Below, in pieces: positions 8,705 through 17,825 of a DNA stretch of 64,000 nucleotides. Below the pieces are notes generated by a model. The model did no database searches and had not been told where the DNA came from. It was given only the letters and a program-made list of their open reading frames with translations. A program made the position numbers and the translations under genes. Source of the stretch: Bradyrhizobium nivariense (GTDB lineage: Bacteria; Pseudomonadota; Alphaproteobacteria; Rhizobiales; Xanthobacteraceae); assembly GCF_029846715.1 (NCBI RefSeq), contig NZ_JARVWW010000001.1:62001-126000 (forward strand), in the 5' to 3' direction. Position 1 is the first letter of the stretch; each line of letters begins with the position of its first letter.

Positions 8705-9798
8705 GCATGCTCACCAACACACTCGGGCGCTATTTCGCCGGCCGTTTCGTGGTCGCGGCGCTCGGCGTGTTCGCCAGCATTTTCCTGCTGCTGGTGCTGG
8801 TCGATTACATCGAGATGGTGCGCAAGACCTCAGGCCTTGCATCCGCCTCCGCGGTCATGGTGGCCGAGACCTCGCTGTTCCGCGTGCCGCAGCTTCTGGA
8901 GAAGCTGACGCCGTTCTGCATGCTGATCGGCGCCATGACCTGCTATCTCGCCCTCTCCCGCCGGCTCGAGCTCGTGGTCGCGCGCGCCGCCGGCGTCTCC
9001 GCATGGCAATTCATCTCGCCGGCGCTCGGCAGCGCGCTCCTGATCGGAGTAATCGCCACCGTCGCCTACAATCCGATGTCGGCCAATCTGCGCGAGCTCT
9101 CCAAGCGCATGGAAGCCGAGCTGTTCGGCTCGTCGCCCGGCGGCGGCATCCAGGACGCTTCGGGCTTCTGGCTCAATCAGGTCACCAATGACGGCCAGAC
9201 CATCATCAACGCGGCGCGCAGCGAGCAGCAGGGCGTCCGGCTCACGGGGCTGACGCTGTTCCGGTTCGACACGGAGCAACACTTCAAGGAACGAGTCGAG
9301 GCGCGCGAGGCGACGCTCGATACCGGCCGTTGGCTGTTCAGGGGCGTCCGCCGCTTCTCGCTGGATTCGCCGCCGATCGACCAGGCCAGCCTGGAGATTC
9401 CGACGACGCTGACCGAGGCGCAGGTCCGCAACAGCTTTTCCACACCCGAGACTGTGTCCTTTTGGCAACTACCGAGCTACATCCGTTCCTCCGAAAGCTC
9501 TGGCTTCGCGACAGCCGGATACCGACTCCAGTATCAGAAGCTTCTGGCGCAGCCGTTTTTGCTTGCGGCAATGGTGATGCTCGCGGCCTCCGTGTCGTTG
9601 CGCTTCTTCCGGATGGGCGGCGTACAGAAGATGGTTTTGAGTGGCGTGGGCGCAGGCTTTCTGCTCTACGTTCTGTCGAAAGTGACTGAAGATTTGAGCA
9701 AGGCTGAGTTGATGCATCCGATCGCTGCGGCGTGGTTGCCCGTAGTAGTGGGCGGCCTCACCGGCTTTTTGGCCTTGCTGTATCAGGAGGACGGATAG
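8701..9798 (+). CDS. lptG: LPS export ABC transporter permease LptG
   Basis: Second permease of LptB2FG. The 365 residues show membrane segments at about 15-35, 60-85 and 100-120, a large periplasmic domain, and three closing helices (about 275-360). The start overlaps lptF (ATGA) and its TAG overlaps the GTG of lptD by one base (TAGTG), so lptF-lptG-lptD are translationally linked. The ATPase lptB, lptA and lptC are not in this window. Confidence 0.93.
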   Translation: MSMLTNTLGRYFAGRFVVAALGVFASIFLLLVLVDYIEMVRKTSGLASASAVMVAETSLFRVPQLLEKLTPFCMLIGAMTCYLALSRRLELVVARAAGVSAWQFISPALGSALLIGVIATVAYNPMSANLRELSKRMEAELFGSSPGGGIQDASGFWLNQVTNDGQTIINAARSEQQGVRLTGLTLFRFDTEQHFKERVEAREATLDTGRWLFRGVRRFSLDSPPIDQASLEIPTTLTEAQVRNSFSTPETVSFWQLPSYIRSSESSGFATAGYRLQYQKLLAQPFLLAAMVMLAASVSLRFFRMGGVQKMVLSGVGAGFLLYVLSKVTEDLSKAELMHPIAAAWLPVVVGGLTGFLALLYQEDG

Positions 9799-12287
9799 TG
9801 ACGGCCGTCCACCGAGGACCCGTGTCTCGTTTGACGCGGCGCATATTGGTGCGCGCGAACGGGTGTGGCTTGTCCATTCGCAGGTTCCTGCTTGCTGTCG
9901 CCGCCGTGGCATCGCTCGGTGGCCTGATCGACGTTGCCGCCGTGGCGCCGGCCTCCGCCCAAAGCTTCACCTACAATCCGCTGCCGCCGCGTCCGAAGCC
10001 GCCGAAGGCCGCCAACGACAACCAGATGCTGGTTCAGGCGACCGAGGTCGACTACGACTACAACAATTCGCGCGTCTCCGCGGTCGGCAACGTCCAGCTG
10101 TTCTACAACGGCACCAGCGTCGAGGCCGACAAGGTCATCTACGACCAGAAGACCAAGCGGCTCCATGCCGAAGGCAACATCCGCATGACGGATGCCGACG
10201 GCAAGATCACCTATGCCGAGATCATGGATCTCTCCGACGACTACCGTGACGGTTTCGTCGATTCGCTGCGCGTGGACACGGCCGACCAGACCCGCATGGC
10301 GGCGAGCCGCGCCGACCGCTCCAGCGGCAACTACACGGTGTTCGAGAACGGCGTCTACACGGCCTGCGCGCCGTGCAAGGACGATCCGAAGAAGCCGCCG
10401 CTGTGGCAGGTCAAGGGTGCGCGCATCATCCACGACCAGCAGGAGAAGATGCTGTATTTCGAGACCGCGCAGCTCGAATTCTTCGGCGTGCCGCTCGCCT
10501 ACATGCCGTATTTCTCGACGCCCGACCCGACCGTGAAGCGCAAGACCGGCTTCCTGATGCCGGGCTTCACGTCGAACACGCCGTTCGGCTACGGCGTCGA
10601 AGTGCCGTTCTACTGGGCGATCGCGCCCGATATGGACGCGACCTTCAGCCCGCGCATCACGTCCAAGCAGGGCGTGCTGTTCCAGGCCGAGTTCCGCCAG
10701 CGCCTGATGGACGGCGCCTATCAGGTCCGCGTCTACGGCATCGACCAGCTCGATCCGAGCGCGCTCGCTGGCCAGCCGGGCGACCGCCAGTTCCGCGGCG
10801 CGGTCGACACCAAGGGCCAGTTTGCGCTGAACGACAAGTGGGTCTGGGGTTGGGACGGCGTCCTGATGTCCGACTACTATTTCTTCTCGGACTATCGGTT
10901 GTCGCAGTACCGCGATCCGCTGGGCTCGTTCCTGTATCTACCGACCGACGCGCTGTCGCAGCTCTATCTGACCGGCGTCGGCAATCGCAGCTTCTTCGAC
11001 GCGCGCACGATGTACTGGCTGAGCTACTCGGGCAACCAGAGCCAGGTGCCGGTCGTCTATCCCGTGATCGACTACTCGAACGTGCTGAACTATCCGGTGT
11101 TCGGCGGCGAGTTCAGCTACAAGACCAATTTCGTGAATCTGTCGCGTGATGCCGCGGTGTTCGATCCGATCACGACGCTCGCCAACACCAACAGCCTGTG
11201 CACGACGGCGTCGGCCGATCCGCTGGCGCGCACGCCGTCGCAGTGCCTGCTGCGCGGCTTCCCGGGCACCTACACCCGCCTGACGGCCGAGGCGCAGTGG
11301 CGCAAGTCCTACACCGATCCGTTCGGTGAAATCTGGACGCCGTTCGCCATTCTCCGCGCCGATGCGATCAACTCCTCGGTCTCCAACCAGCCGGGCGTGT
11401 CGAACTTTCTTCCTGTCGGCGACACCCAGGCGTTCCGCCTGATGCCGACCGTGGGCCTCGAATACCGCTACCCCTTCATCAACATTCAGCCCTGGGGCTC
11501 GACCACCGTCGAGCCGATCGCGCAGATCATCATCCGGCCGAACGAGACCTATGCCGGCAAGCTCCCCAACGAGGACGCGCAGAGCATGGTGTTCGACGCC
11601 TCGAACCTGTTCAGCGTCGACAAGTTCTCCGGCTACGACCGCGTCGAGGGCGGCGGCCGCGCCAATGTCGGCGTGCAGTCCACCACGCAGTTCGACAGGG
11701 GTGGCGCTGTCAAGGTGCTGTTCGGCCAGTCCTACCAGCTGTTCGGCATGAACTCCTACGCAGTCCAGGACTCCATCAACACCGGCCTGGATTCCGGCCT
11801 GCAAAAGCCGCGCTCCGACTATGTGGCGAGCGCCGCCTACTCGCCCAACAGCACCTATACGTTCAGCGTCCGCTCCCGCATGGACGAGCAGACCTGGAAC
11901 GTCCAGCGCTTCGAGGCGGAAGGCCGCGCCAACTTCAATCGCTGGTCGATCAGCATGATTTACGGCAATTACGCGGCCCAGCCGGAGCTTGGCTATCTGA
12001 CCCGCCGCGAGGGCATCCTGACCTCGGGCTCGATCAAGGTCGCGACCAATTGGGTGGTCTCGGGCTCGGCGCGCTGGGACCTGGAGGCCAACAAGATCAA
12101 CCAGTATGTGCTCGGTGCCGGCTATGTCGACGATTGTTTCGTGCTCGGCTTGAACTATGTAACTTCATATAGCTATTCCGCGGGTTCGACGCCGCCCGTG
12201 CTGAACCACGCGTTCATGTTCCAGATCGGCCTGCGCACGCTGGCGACCACATCGACGACCAGCAGTACCGGCGGCGGCCTCCAGTGA
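9798..12287 (+). CDS. lptD: LPS-assembly protein LptD (outer-membrane beta-barrel)
   Basis: Outer-membrane translocon that inserts LPS into the outer leaflet with LptE. The 829 residues start at GTG 9798, chosen for the AGGAGG 6-11 nt upstream. A signal peptide ends at about ASAQS. An OstA/LptA-like jellyroll follows (LVQATEVDYDYNNSRVSAVG...), then the long beta-barrel domain with LAYMPYFSTPDP and the family pattern GFLMPGF. The barrel has aromatic-rich alternating strands to the C-terminus. Paired Cys residues (ACAPC, and LCTTASADPLARTPSQC) are present, but the E. coli-type disulfide pattern cannot be assigned by eye. Confidence 0.94.
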   Translation: MTAVHRGPVSRLTRRILVRANGCGLSIRRFLLAVAAVASLGGLIDVAAVAPASAQSFTYNPLPPRPKPPKAANDNQMLVQATEVDYDYNNSRVSAVGNVQLFYNGTSVEADKVIYDQKTKRLHAEGNIRMTDADGKITYAEIMDLSDDYRDGFVDSLRVDTADQTRMAASRADRSSGNYTVFENGVYTACAPCKDDPKKPPLWQVKGARIIHDQQEKMLYFETAQLEFFGVPLAYMPYFSTPDPTVKRKTGFLMPGFTSNTPFGYGVEVPFYWAIAPDMDATFSPRITSKQGVLFQAEFRQRLMDGAYQVRVYGIDQLDPSALAGQPGDRQFRGAVDTKGQFALNDKWVWGWDGVLMSDYYFFSDYRLSQYRDPLGSFLYLPTDALSQLYLTGVGNRSFFDARTMYWLSYSGNQSQVPVVYPVIDYSNVLNYPVFGGEFSYKTNFVNLSRDAAVFDPITTLANTNSLCTTASADPLARTPSQCLLRGFPGTYTRLTAEAQWRKSYTDPFGEIWTPFAILRADAINSSVSNQPGVSNFLPVGDTQAFRLMPTVGLEYRYPFINIQPWGSTTVEPIAQIIIRPNETYAGKLPNEDAQSMVFDASNLFSVDKFSGYDRVEGGGRANVGVQSTTQFDRGGAVKVLFGQSYQLFGMNSYAVQDSINTGLDSGLQKPRSDYVASAAYSPNSTYTFSVRSRMDEQTWNVQRFEAEGRANFNRWSISMIYGNYAAQPELGYLTRREGILTSGSIKVATNWVVSGSARWDLEANKINQYVLGAGYVDDCFVLGLNYVTSYSYSAGSTPPVLNHAFMFQIGLRTLATTSTTSSTGGGLQ

Positions 12288-12341
12288 TCAGTTTGAAGGT
12301 GCCGGCTGCGTGTTCCCGATCGCAGGTTCACCGCGGCTGAC

Positions 12342-13283
12342 ATGCGAGCGAGAAATATGACGATTCCGTTGCCTGTCTTCCGCCTCCTCCTCGTCCTCGC
12401 CGCCCTGCTGCTGGCCGGCACGCCGTCGCGCGCGCAGAACATCGTCGTGATGGTCAACGGCGACCCCATCACCGATTTCGATATCGAGCAGCGCTCCAAG
12501 CTCGACCAGTTGACGACGCAGAAGGTGCCCGCCCGTCAGGACGTCATCAACGAGCTGATCGACGACAGGGTGAAGATGAAGGAAGGCAAGAAATACGGCG
12601 TCGACCCCGGCATCTCCGACATCAACCAGTCCTACGAGGGCATGGCGCAGCGCATGCGCATCTCGCCGGACCAGCTCACCAAGTCGCTCGAGGTCAAGGG
12701 CGTCCGCCCCGAAACCCTGAAGGGCCGCATGAAGGCCGAGATGGTTTGGACGAGCCTCGTGCGCGGCCGCTTCAAGGAGAAGCTGATGGTCGGCGAGAAG
12801 GACGTCGCCGACAAGGTGCGGGAAGGCGGCAACGAGAAGCTCCAGATCGAGGGCACCGAATACAAGATGCAGCCGATCGTGCTGATCGTGCCGCGCGGCT
12901 CGTCGCCGGCGTTCCTGGAGACGCGGCATAAGGAAGCCGAGCAATATCGCTCGCGCGTCGGAAGCTGCGAAGAAGCCAATTCGTTGTTCCGCTCCACGCC
13001 GAACGCCACCATCCGCGACGCCGTCACCAAGACCACCGCGGAATTGCCCGAGGCGCTGCGCAAGGTGCTCGACGACACGCCGATCGGCCATCTGACCGCG
13101 CCCGAAACGACCAAGGCGGGCATCGAGATGGTGGTGCTGTGCTCGCGCAAGCCGACCGTGATCGACACGCCGAAGAAGCGCGAGATCCGCGAGAAGATGT
13201 ACTCGGAGAAATACGAGAAGACCCAGAAGGCCTATCTCGAAGAGCTCCGCAAGGCGGCGATGATCGAATATCGCAACCGCTGA
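12342..13283 (+). CDS. surA: SurA-type periplasmic chaperone / peptidyl-prolyl isomerase
   Basis: Periplasmic folding factor for outer-membrane proteins such as LptD. A signal peptide ends near PSRAQ, followed by the SurA N-terminal signature IVVMVNGDPITDFDIEQRSKL and DVINELIDDRVKMKEGKKYG. At 313 residues it is shorter than enterobacterial SurA (about 430), in line with alphaproteobacterial forms that have at most one divergent parvulin domain. A second in-frame ATG at 12357 may be the true start. It stands between lptD and pdxA, as in many alphaproteobacteria, and its TGA overlaps the pdxA ATG (TGATG). Confidence 0.85.
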   Translation: MRARNMTIPLPVFRLLLVLAALLLAGTPSRAQNIVVMVNGDPITDFDIEQRSKLDQLTTQKVPARQDVINELIDDRVKMKEGKKYGVDPGISDINQSYEGMAQRMRISPDQLTKSLEVKGVRPETLKGRMKAEMVWTSLVRGRFKEKLMVGEKDVADKVREGGNEKLQIEGTEYKMQPIVLIVPRGSSPAFLETRHKEAEQYRSRVGSCEEANSLFRSTPNATIRDAVTKTTAELPEALRKVLDDTPIGHLTAPETTKAGIEMVVLCSRKPTVIDTPKKREIREKMYSEKYEKTQKAYLEELRKAAMIEYRNR

Positions 13284-14299
13284 TGGCCAAGCACCCTGCC
13301 AAGCCCCTCGCCCTGACCCTGGGAGAGCCAGCCGGCATCGGACCCGACATCACCATCGCAGCCTGGCTCAGGCGCCGCGAACTGGACCTGCCCGCCTTCT
13401 ATCTGCTCGGCGACGAGGCGCTGATCGCCCGCCGCGCCAAAGCGCTCGGCGCCGACGTCAGGATCGCTTCGGTGAGCGCCAGCGAGGCCGAATCCGTCTT
13501 CGCCGAGGCCCTGCCGGTGGTTGCGACCGGCGAGCGCACGAGCGCCGAGCCCGGCAAGCCCGACGCATCGAGCGCACCGGCCGCTCTCGCCTCGATCCGC
13601 CAGGCGGTCACTGACGTCCGCGAGGGCCGCGCCGGCGCCGTCGTCACCAACCCGATCGCCAAGAGCGTGCTCTATCGCGCCGGCTTCCGCCATCCCGGCC
13701 ACACCGAATTCCTCGCCGAGCTCGCCGCAGAGGACGGCCACGTGCCGCAGCCGGTGATGATGCTGTGGTCGCCGCGGCTCGCCGTGGTGCCCGTGACCAT
13801 CCACGTCTCGCTGCGCGATGCGCTGGCTCAGCTCACCAGCGAGCTGATCGTCTCGACCGTGCGCATCGTCGCAACCGAGCTCGAATCCCGCTTCGGCATC
13901 TCGAATCCGCGCATCGCGATCTCCGGCCTCAATCCGCACGCAGGCGAGGACGGCTCGCTCGGCCATGAGGAGCAGACCGTGATCGCGCCGGCGCTCAAGG
14001 CGTTGCGCAGCGACGGCATCGAGGCGAAGGGACCGCTCCCTGCCGACACCATGTTTCACGAAGCCGCGCGAAACACCTATGACTGCGCCGTCTGCATGTA
14101 CCACGACCAGGCGCTGATCCCGATCAAGACGGTGGCCTTCGACGACGCGGTCAACGTCACGCTCGGCCTGCCCTTCATCCGCACCTCGCCCGACCACGGC
14201 ACCGCCTTCGACATCGCCGGCACCGGCAAGGCCAATCCGGCAAGCCTGATCGCCGCCTTGAGGCTTGCGAGCCGGATGGCGGCTGCGAACATCCGATGA
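13283..14299 (+). CDS. pdxA: 4-hydroxythreonine-4-phosphate dehydrogenase
   Basis: NAD-dependent enzyme of pyridoxal 5'-phosphate synthesis (DXP-dependent route), oxidising 4-phosphohydroxy-L-threonine. The 338 residues start [15 protein letters not shown]. The three metal-ligand His regions are visible: [21 protein letters not shown] and [12 protein letters not shown]. The ATG at 13283 overlaps the surA stop and the end overlaps rsmA (ATGA), the conserved surA-pdxA-rsmA gene string. Confidence 0.95.
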   Translation: MAKHPAKPLALTLGEPAGIGPDITIAAWLRRRELDLPAFYLLGDEALIARRAKALGADVRIASVSASEAESVFAEALPVVATGERTSAEPGKPDASSAPAALASIRQAVTDVREGRAGAVVTNPIAKSVLYRAGFRHPGHTEFLAELAAEDGHVPQPVMMLWSPRLAVVPVTIHVSLRDALAQLTSELIVSTVRIVATELESRFGISNPRIAISGLNPHAGEDGSLGHEEQTVIAPALKALRSDGIEAKGPLPADTMFHEAARNTYDCAVCMYHDQALIPIKTVAFDDAVNVTLGLPFIRTSPDHGTAFDIAGTGKANPASLIAALRLASRMAAANIR

Positions 14300-15156
14300 G
14301 CGCGATCGACGACCTCCCGCCGCTTCGCGAGGTCATTCGCCAGCACGCGCTGTCGGCGCGCAAATCGCTCGGCCAGAACTTCCTCCTCGACCTCAACCTC
14401 ACCGCGCGCATCGCGCGTGCGGCGGCTCCGCTCGAGGACTCCACCATCGTCGAGATCGGCCCCGGCCCGGGCGGGCTGACGCGCGCTTTGCTCGCACTCG
14501 GCGCCAGACGCGTCATCGCCATCGAGCATGACGAGCGCGCGATTCCTGCCTTGCAGGATATTTCCGCGCGCTATCCCGGTCGTCTCGAGATCGTGCATGG
14601 CGATGCCATGACCTTCGACCCGCGCCCGCTGCTATCAGGCGAAAGAGCAAAAATCGTCGCGAACCTGCCCTACAACATCGCGACCCCGCTTCTGATCGGC
14701 TGGCTGACCACCGAGCCCTGGCCGCCCTGGTACGACATGATGGTCTTGATGTTCCAGCGCGAGGTCGGCGAGCGCATCGTGGCGCGCGAGACCGAGGAGG
14801 CCTATGGCCGTCTCGGCGTGCTCGCCAATTGGCGAGCGGAGACGAAAATCCTGTTCGACATTGCGCCGTCCGCCTTCGTGCCACCGCCGAAGGTCACGTC
14901 TTCGGTGGTGCGACTGATACCGCGCGAAAAGCCTCTCGCCTGCGATCGCAAGCTGCTCGAACAGGTCGCAGCCGCCGCCTTCGGCCAGCGCCGCAAGATG
15001 CTGCGCCAGAGCCTGAAGTCGCTGGGCGCCGATCCCGCGCGGCTTGCGCATGCTGCCGACGTCGATGCGACGCGGCGCGCGGAGACCATTCCGATCTCCG
15101 GCTTTGTTGCCATGGCGCGTGAATTGGCCAATATACGAAGCGAAACAGAAAGATAA
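14296..15156 (+). CDS. rsmA: 16S rRNA dimethyladenosine transferase RsmA/KsgA
   Basis: SAM-dependent enzyme that dimethylates two adjacent adenines near the 3' end of 16S rRNA during small-subunit maturation. The 286 residues show [17 protein letters not shown] motif [16 protein letters not shown], the acidic loop IEHDERAIP and the catalytic [13 protein letters not shown]-terminal helical domain includes [15 protein letters not shown]. It is translationally coupled to pdxA. Confidence 0.96.
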   Translation: MSAIDDLPPLREVIRQHALSARKSLGQNFLLDLNLTARIARAAAPLEDSTIVEIGPGPGGLTRALLALGARRVIAIEHDERAIPALQDISARYPGRLEIVHGDAMTFDPRPLLSGERAKIVANLPYNIATPLLIGWLTTEPWPPWYDMMVLMFQREVGERIVARETEEAYGRLGVLANWRAETKILFDIAPSAFVPPPKVTSSVVRLIPREKPLACDRKLLEQVAAAAFGQRRKMLRQSLKSLGADPARLAHAADVDATRRAETIPISGFVAMARELANIRSETER

Positions 15157-15172
15157 TTTCGGAGGAAGAAAT

Positions 15173-16231
15173 ATGGCGTTGATGCGTCGGCAGTCCCTGG
15201 TCAAGTTCGATGCGCCGCTGTGCGAGACCATCGTCGACACGCCAAAACCGCAAGGACGCGAGGTGCTGGTGCGCATCGAGCGCTGCGGCCTCTGCCACTC
15301 CGATCTGCACATCCAGGACGGTTACGCCGATCTCGGAGGCGGCAAGAAGCTCGACACCACGCGCGGCATGACGCTGCCCTTCACGCTCGGCCACGAGATC
15401 GCGGGCGTGGTCGACGAAGTCGGCCCGGACGTGCCCGCCGGTCTCGTCGGTAGCAGGAAGGCCGTGTTTCCGTGGATCGGCTGCGGCCAGTGCCGCGACT
15501 GCGCCAATGGCGACGAGAACCTCTGCGCCAAACAACGCTTCCTCGGCGTCTCCATCGACGGCGGCTTCGCCACCCACGTGCTGGTGCCCGACGCGAAATA
15601 TTTGCTCGATTACGATCCCCTGCCCGTCAACCAGGCCGCGACCTTGATGTGCTCCGGCGTCACCGCCTACGGCGCGCTCAAGCGCCTGGTCGACCGTCCG
15701 CGCCAGCGCAATCTCCTGCTGATCGGCCTCGGCGGCGTCGGCATGATGGGCCTTTCCTTTGCAGAGGCCATGTTCAAGCAGCCGATCACGGTCGCCGACC
15801 TCAGCAGCGCCGCGCGCGAGACCGCGCTGAAGAACGGCGCGGCGGTGGCCTACGATCCGGCCGAGCCCGACGTGATCAAGCGCATCCTCAAGGAGACCGA
15901 GGGCGGCTTCGACGAGATCGTCGATTTCGCCGGCAACGAGAAGTCCATGGCCTTCGCAGTCGCCGTCGCCGCGCGTGGCGGCAAGATCGTGGTCTCCGGG
16001 CTGATGGGCGGCCAGTTCACGCTGCCGATGGTGCAGTGGGTCTACAAGCGCATGACCATCGAGGGCTTCATGGTCGGCACGCTCACCGAGGCTCACGAGC
16101 TGATGGCGCTTGCCCGCGCCGGGAAGATCAAGCCGACGCCGATGCGCGAGGAGCCGATGGGCGAAGTCCAGACCTGGATCGACGAATTGCGCGCCGGCAA
16201 GGTCGTCGGCCGCATCGTGCTGAAGAACTAA
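15173..16231 (+). CDS. zinc-dependent alcohol dehydrogenase (MDR family)
   Basis: NAD(P)-dependent medium-chain dehydrogenase, 352 residues. Catalytic zinc ligands are in CGLCHSDLH and GHEIAGVV; the structural-zinc lobe CGQCRDCANGDENLC carries four Cys. The Rossmann motif is LIGLGGVGMMG. The ATG at 15173 follows a strong GGAGGAAG site, 16 bp after rsmA. The substrate is not evident from sequence. The TAA stop is the first three bases of the palindromic repeat that begins at 16229, so the reading frame ends exactly where the repeat starts. Confidence 0.9.
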   Translation: MALMRRQSLVKFDAPLCETIVDTPKPQGREVLVRIERCGLCHSDLHIQDGYADLGGGKKLDTTRGMTLPFTLGHEIAGVVDEVGPDVPAGLVGSRKAVFPWIGCGQCRDCANGDENLCAKQRFLGVSIDGGFATHVLVPDAKYLLDYDPLPVNQAATLMCSGVTAYGALKRLVDRPRQRNLLLIGLGGVGMMGLSFAEAMFKQPITVADLSSAARETALKNGAAVAYDPAEPDVIKRILKETEGGFDEIVDFAGNEKSMAFAVAVAARGGKIVVSGLMGGQFTLPMVQWVYKRMTIEGFMVGTLTEAHELMALARAGKIKPTPMREEPMGEVQTWIDELRAGKVVGRIVLKN

Positions 16232-16332
16232 AGCATGATCCGGAAAAGTGCGAAGCGGTTTTCCGAAAAGATCATGCTCAAACATCAACCTAAAGCGCGA
16301 TGATGATTCATCCTCATCTCATCGCGCTTTAG
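16229..16332 (+). repeat. two-palindrome intergenic repeat, copy A (long form)
   Basis: A 104-bp element made of palindrome 1 (about 16229-16278; AGCATGAT...ATCATGCT with an internal GGAAAA/TTTTCC stem), a linker CAAACATCAAC, and palindrome 2 (16290-16332; CTAAAGCGCGATGA...TCATCGCGCTTTAG type). The outer ends are complementary (CTAAAGC / GCTTTAG, counting the base at 16228). It is almost identical to 39388-39491 (2 differences seen in 104 bp); related copies are at 59994-60097 and 28387-28479, and a half copy at 17145-17198. Confidence 0.85.
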
Positions 16333-16493
16333 GACGCGGAAGAAGCGCGAGGCGACGGGATCGACATCTCGCCGCCCGCTTTAATCATCACGATAAATGC
16401 GAAATTGACGCAAGGTGCGGTTCCAAAGAGGGGAACCTAGCTTCTGCGAACTATTGTCCTCGCCAGCATTCTCCCTGGAATTCTGGTAGAATC

Positions 16494-16655
16494 ATGCAGA
16501 CCATTCGCCGCTTCCTGGCCGACGAGTCCGGCGCCACCGCGATCGAGTACGGCCTGATCGCGGCCGGCATCGCGCTTGCGATCATCGCCGTCGTCAACAA
16601 TCTCGGCGCAACGCTGAAGCTGAAATTCGGCTCGATCAGCACCTCGCTGAAGTAA
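16494..16655 (+). CDS. Flp/Fap-type pilin subunit
   Basis: 53-residue class III prepilin of the tight-adherence (Tad) type. It has a short charged leader, a prepilin peptidase site at SG|ATAIEYGLI (Glu at +5 and Tyr at +6 of the mature protein), and one hydrophobic helix (IAAGIALAIIAVVNNL). The length and motif are standard for Flp. No tad/cpa assembly genes lie in this window, so it is an orphan that would rely on a Tad machine encoded elsewhere. The ATG at 16494 is preceded by a weak GGTAGA. Confidence 0.88.
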   Translation: MQTIRRFLADESGATAIEYGLIAAGIALAIIAVVNNLGATLKLKFGSISTSLK

Positions 16656-16722
16656 CCCGGGCTGGTTCGCGGCACCCTGCCTGGCGCGCGGAACGTCGGC
16701 GGCCGCGCCGCGTTGGCAACGC

Positions 16723-16959
16723 ATGTCCATTCGTTGCACCGTCGAAAGCGCATTCTTCATCGCCTGGAGCTTCCTGGAGCAGAGCGGAGAGCTCGGCCCT
16801 CCGGACGAGTCCGCGAACGTCCTTCTCGACGCCATCGAAGCCCAGCTCAGGACCGGCGAACGCCGGCAGTTGATGCTCGCCAACAAGGCGATCGACGCCT
16901 ACCGCGCGCATGCGGAAAAAAGCCGGCCCGCGCACGACTGCGAAGCGCGCTTCGGGTGA
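16723..16959 (+). CDS. small hypothetical protein
   Basis: 78 residues with normal amino-acid composition (not the Arg/Pro-rich profile of shadow frames): a hydrophobic start (ESAFFIAWSFLEQSG), a helix LLDAIEAQLRTGERRQLMLANKAIDAYRA, and a charged tail. I do not recognise a family. It could be a small soluble helical protein; no ribosome-binding site is obvious. The neighbours are the Flp pilin and a broken iron-permease gene. Confidence 0.5.
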   Translation: MSIRCTVESAFFIAWSFLEQSGELGPPDESANVLLDAIEAQLRTGERRQLMLANKAIDAYRAHAEKSRPAHDCEARFG

Positions 16960-17039
16960 TGAACGTCCTCGCCGCCCTCGGGCCCGTCGGCCCGGCGGCG
17001 TTCGAGGTATCGGCCCGGCGGCCCGTCGGGCAGAGCGCA

Positions 17040-17378
17040 CGGGGTACGGCGCTCGGCGACGGCATCGACCTTCATCTGATCGGCGCGGCCGCTGTCCTTG
17101 GGCAGCTCGTCGAGCTTGGCGTGAATCGCCCGGGTGTCGCGGTGCTAAAGCGCGATGAGATGAGGATGAATCATCATCGCGCTTTAGGTTGTTGTTTAGG
17201 CCCGCTGGATCACCAACGTCATGCCCCATGTCGCCAGCGTCGCGAACGAGTGCCATTCAAGCCCGTTGCCCAAAGTGATCCAGGCGATGCAATGGACCAC
17301 GTGGACACCAAACGCGGCCGGCCGCGACGTGGCGACGCCGATCCCGGTGAGCCAGCCTTTTGGATCGGCAAGGGACAT
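17040..17378 (-). pseudogene. low-affinity iron permease family gene split by a palindromic repeat
   Basis: Two segments in the minus strand read together as one small membrane protein. 17199-17378 gives a part with GIGVATSRPAAFGV...CIAWITLGNGLEW...LATWGMTLVIQRA; 17040-17144 continues with HRDTRAIHAKLDELPKDSGRAD. In intact relatives these join directly (QRA-E-HRDTQAIHAKLDELL). Here the 54-bp repeat at 17145-17198 lies between them and brings an in-frame TAA. The family assignment (low-affinity iron permease, Fet4-like domain) is from recognition of these motifs. The upstream part could still give a short protein of about 60 residues. Confidence 0.65.
17145..17198 (-). repeat. two-palindrome repeat, half copy E, inserted in a gene
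   Basis: Only palindrome 2 plus the linker of the 104-bp family. On the minus strand it reads TAAACAACAAC, then CTAAAGCGCGATGATGATTC and its complement ending GCTTTAG. The arms CTAAAGCGCGATGA / TCATCGCGCTTTAG (17145-17187) are a perfect 14-bp inverted repeat. Palindrome 1 is absent. It interrupts the iron-permease reading frame and provides a TAA. Confidence 0.85.
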
Positions 17379-17431
17379 GCCCGCCAACTCGCGCCATGCA
17401 CCGGCGTTCCAACGGATGCGCCCGCAGCGGA

Positions 17432-17671
17432 TCAATAAAGGCGCGAACCGTCACCCTTGCGAACGGCGACGTCGTGACCCTTGGCCGTCATGCACTGCTT
17501 GTAGGCGAAGCCTTGGGCGTATGTCGCCTTGCGGGCCGAGAAGATCGCTTCCGTGGTGCCGGCCTGCGCAAGACAAGCGGCCCGCGCGCTGGCGTAGCCT
17601 TCCTTGCCGGCGGCTTGTGCCGACGAGACGGCGAGGCAAAGCACACCGGCTGCGATGATCAGAGTTCTCAT
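17432..17671 (-). CDS. small secreted protein of unknown function
   Basis: 79 residues with a clean signal peptide (MRTLIIAAGVLCLAVSSAQA, cleavage before AGKEG). The mature part of about 59 residues has two Cys (AACLAQAG and KQCMTAKGHD) that could form one disulfide, as in many small rhizobial periplasmic proteins with a YAQGFAYKQCMTAKGHDV-like motif. The start at 17671 is chosen for the signal peptide; the frame opens further upstream at 17746. No function can be assigned. Confidence 0.7.
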   Translation of the reverse strand: MRTLIIAAGVLCLAVSSAQAAGKEGYASARAACLAQAGTTEAIFSARKATYAQGFAYKQCMTAKGHDVAVRKGDGSRLY

Positions 17672-17825
17672 TTTGATATTCCCCCAATATTCGCCGCCAT
17701 GCGCGGCAACCAAGGAGCCAGCTAACCTGGCCCCCATCAAGTGCATAGCCCACCGGATGCGTGAAGCGAAGTGACGTGGATCACTCCACCCAAACTACGA
17801 GTTCACGACATGCCGAAAGAACCGC

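Noticed and set aside
17196..17435. Intact 79-residue membrane protein
   Set aside because: The frame ends at a TAA provided by the inserted repeat, and its natural continuation lies on the other side of the repeat, so it is better described as part of a broken gene.
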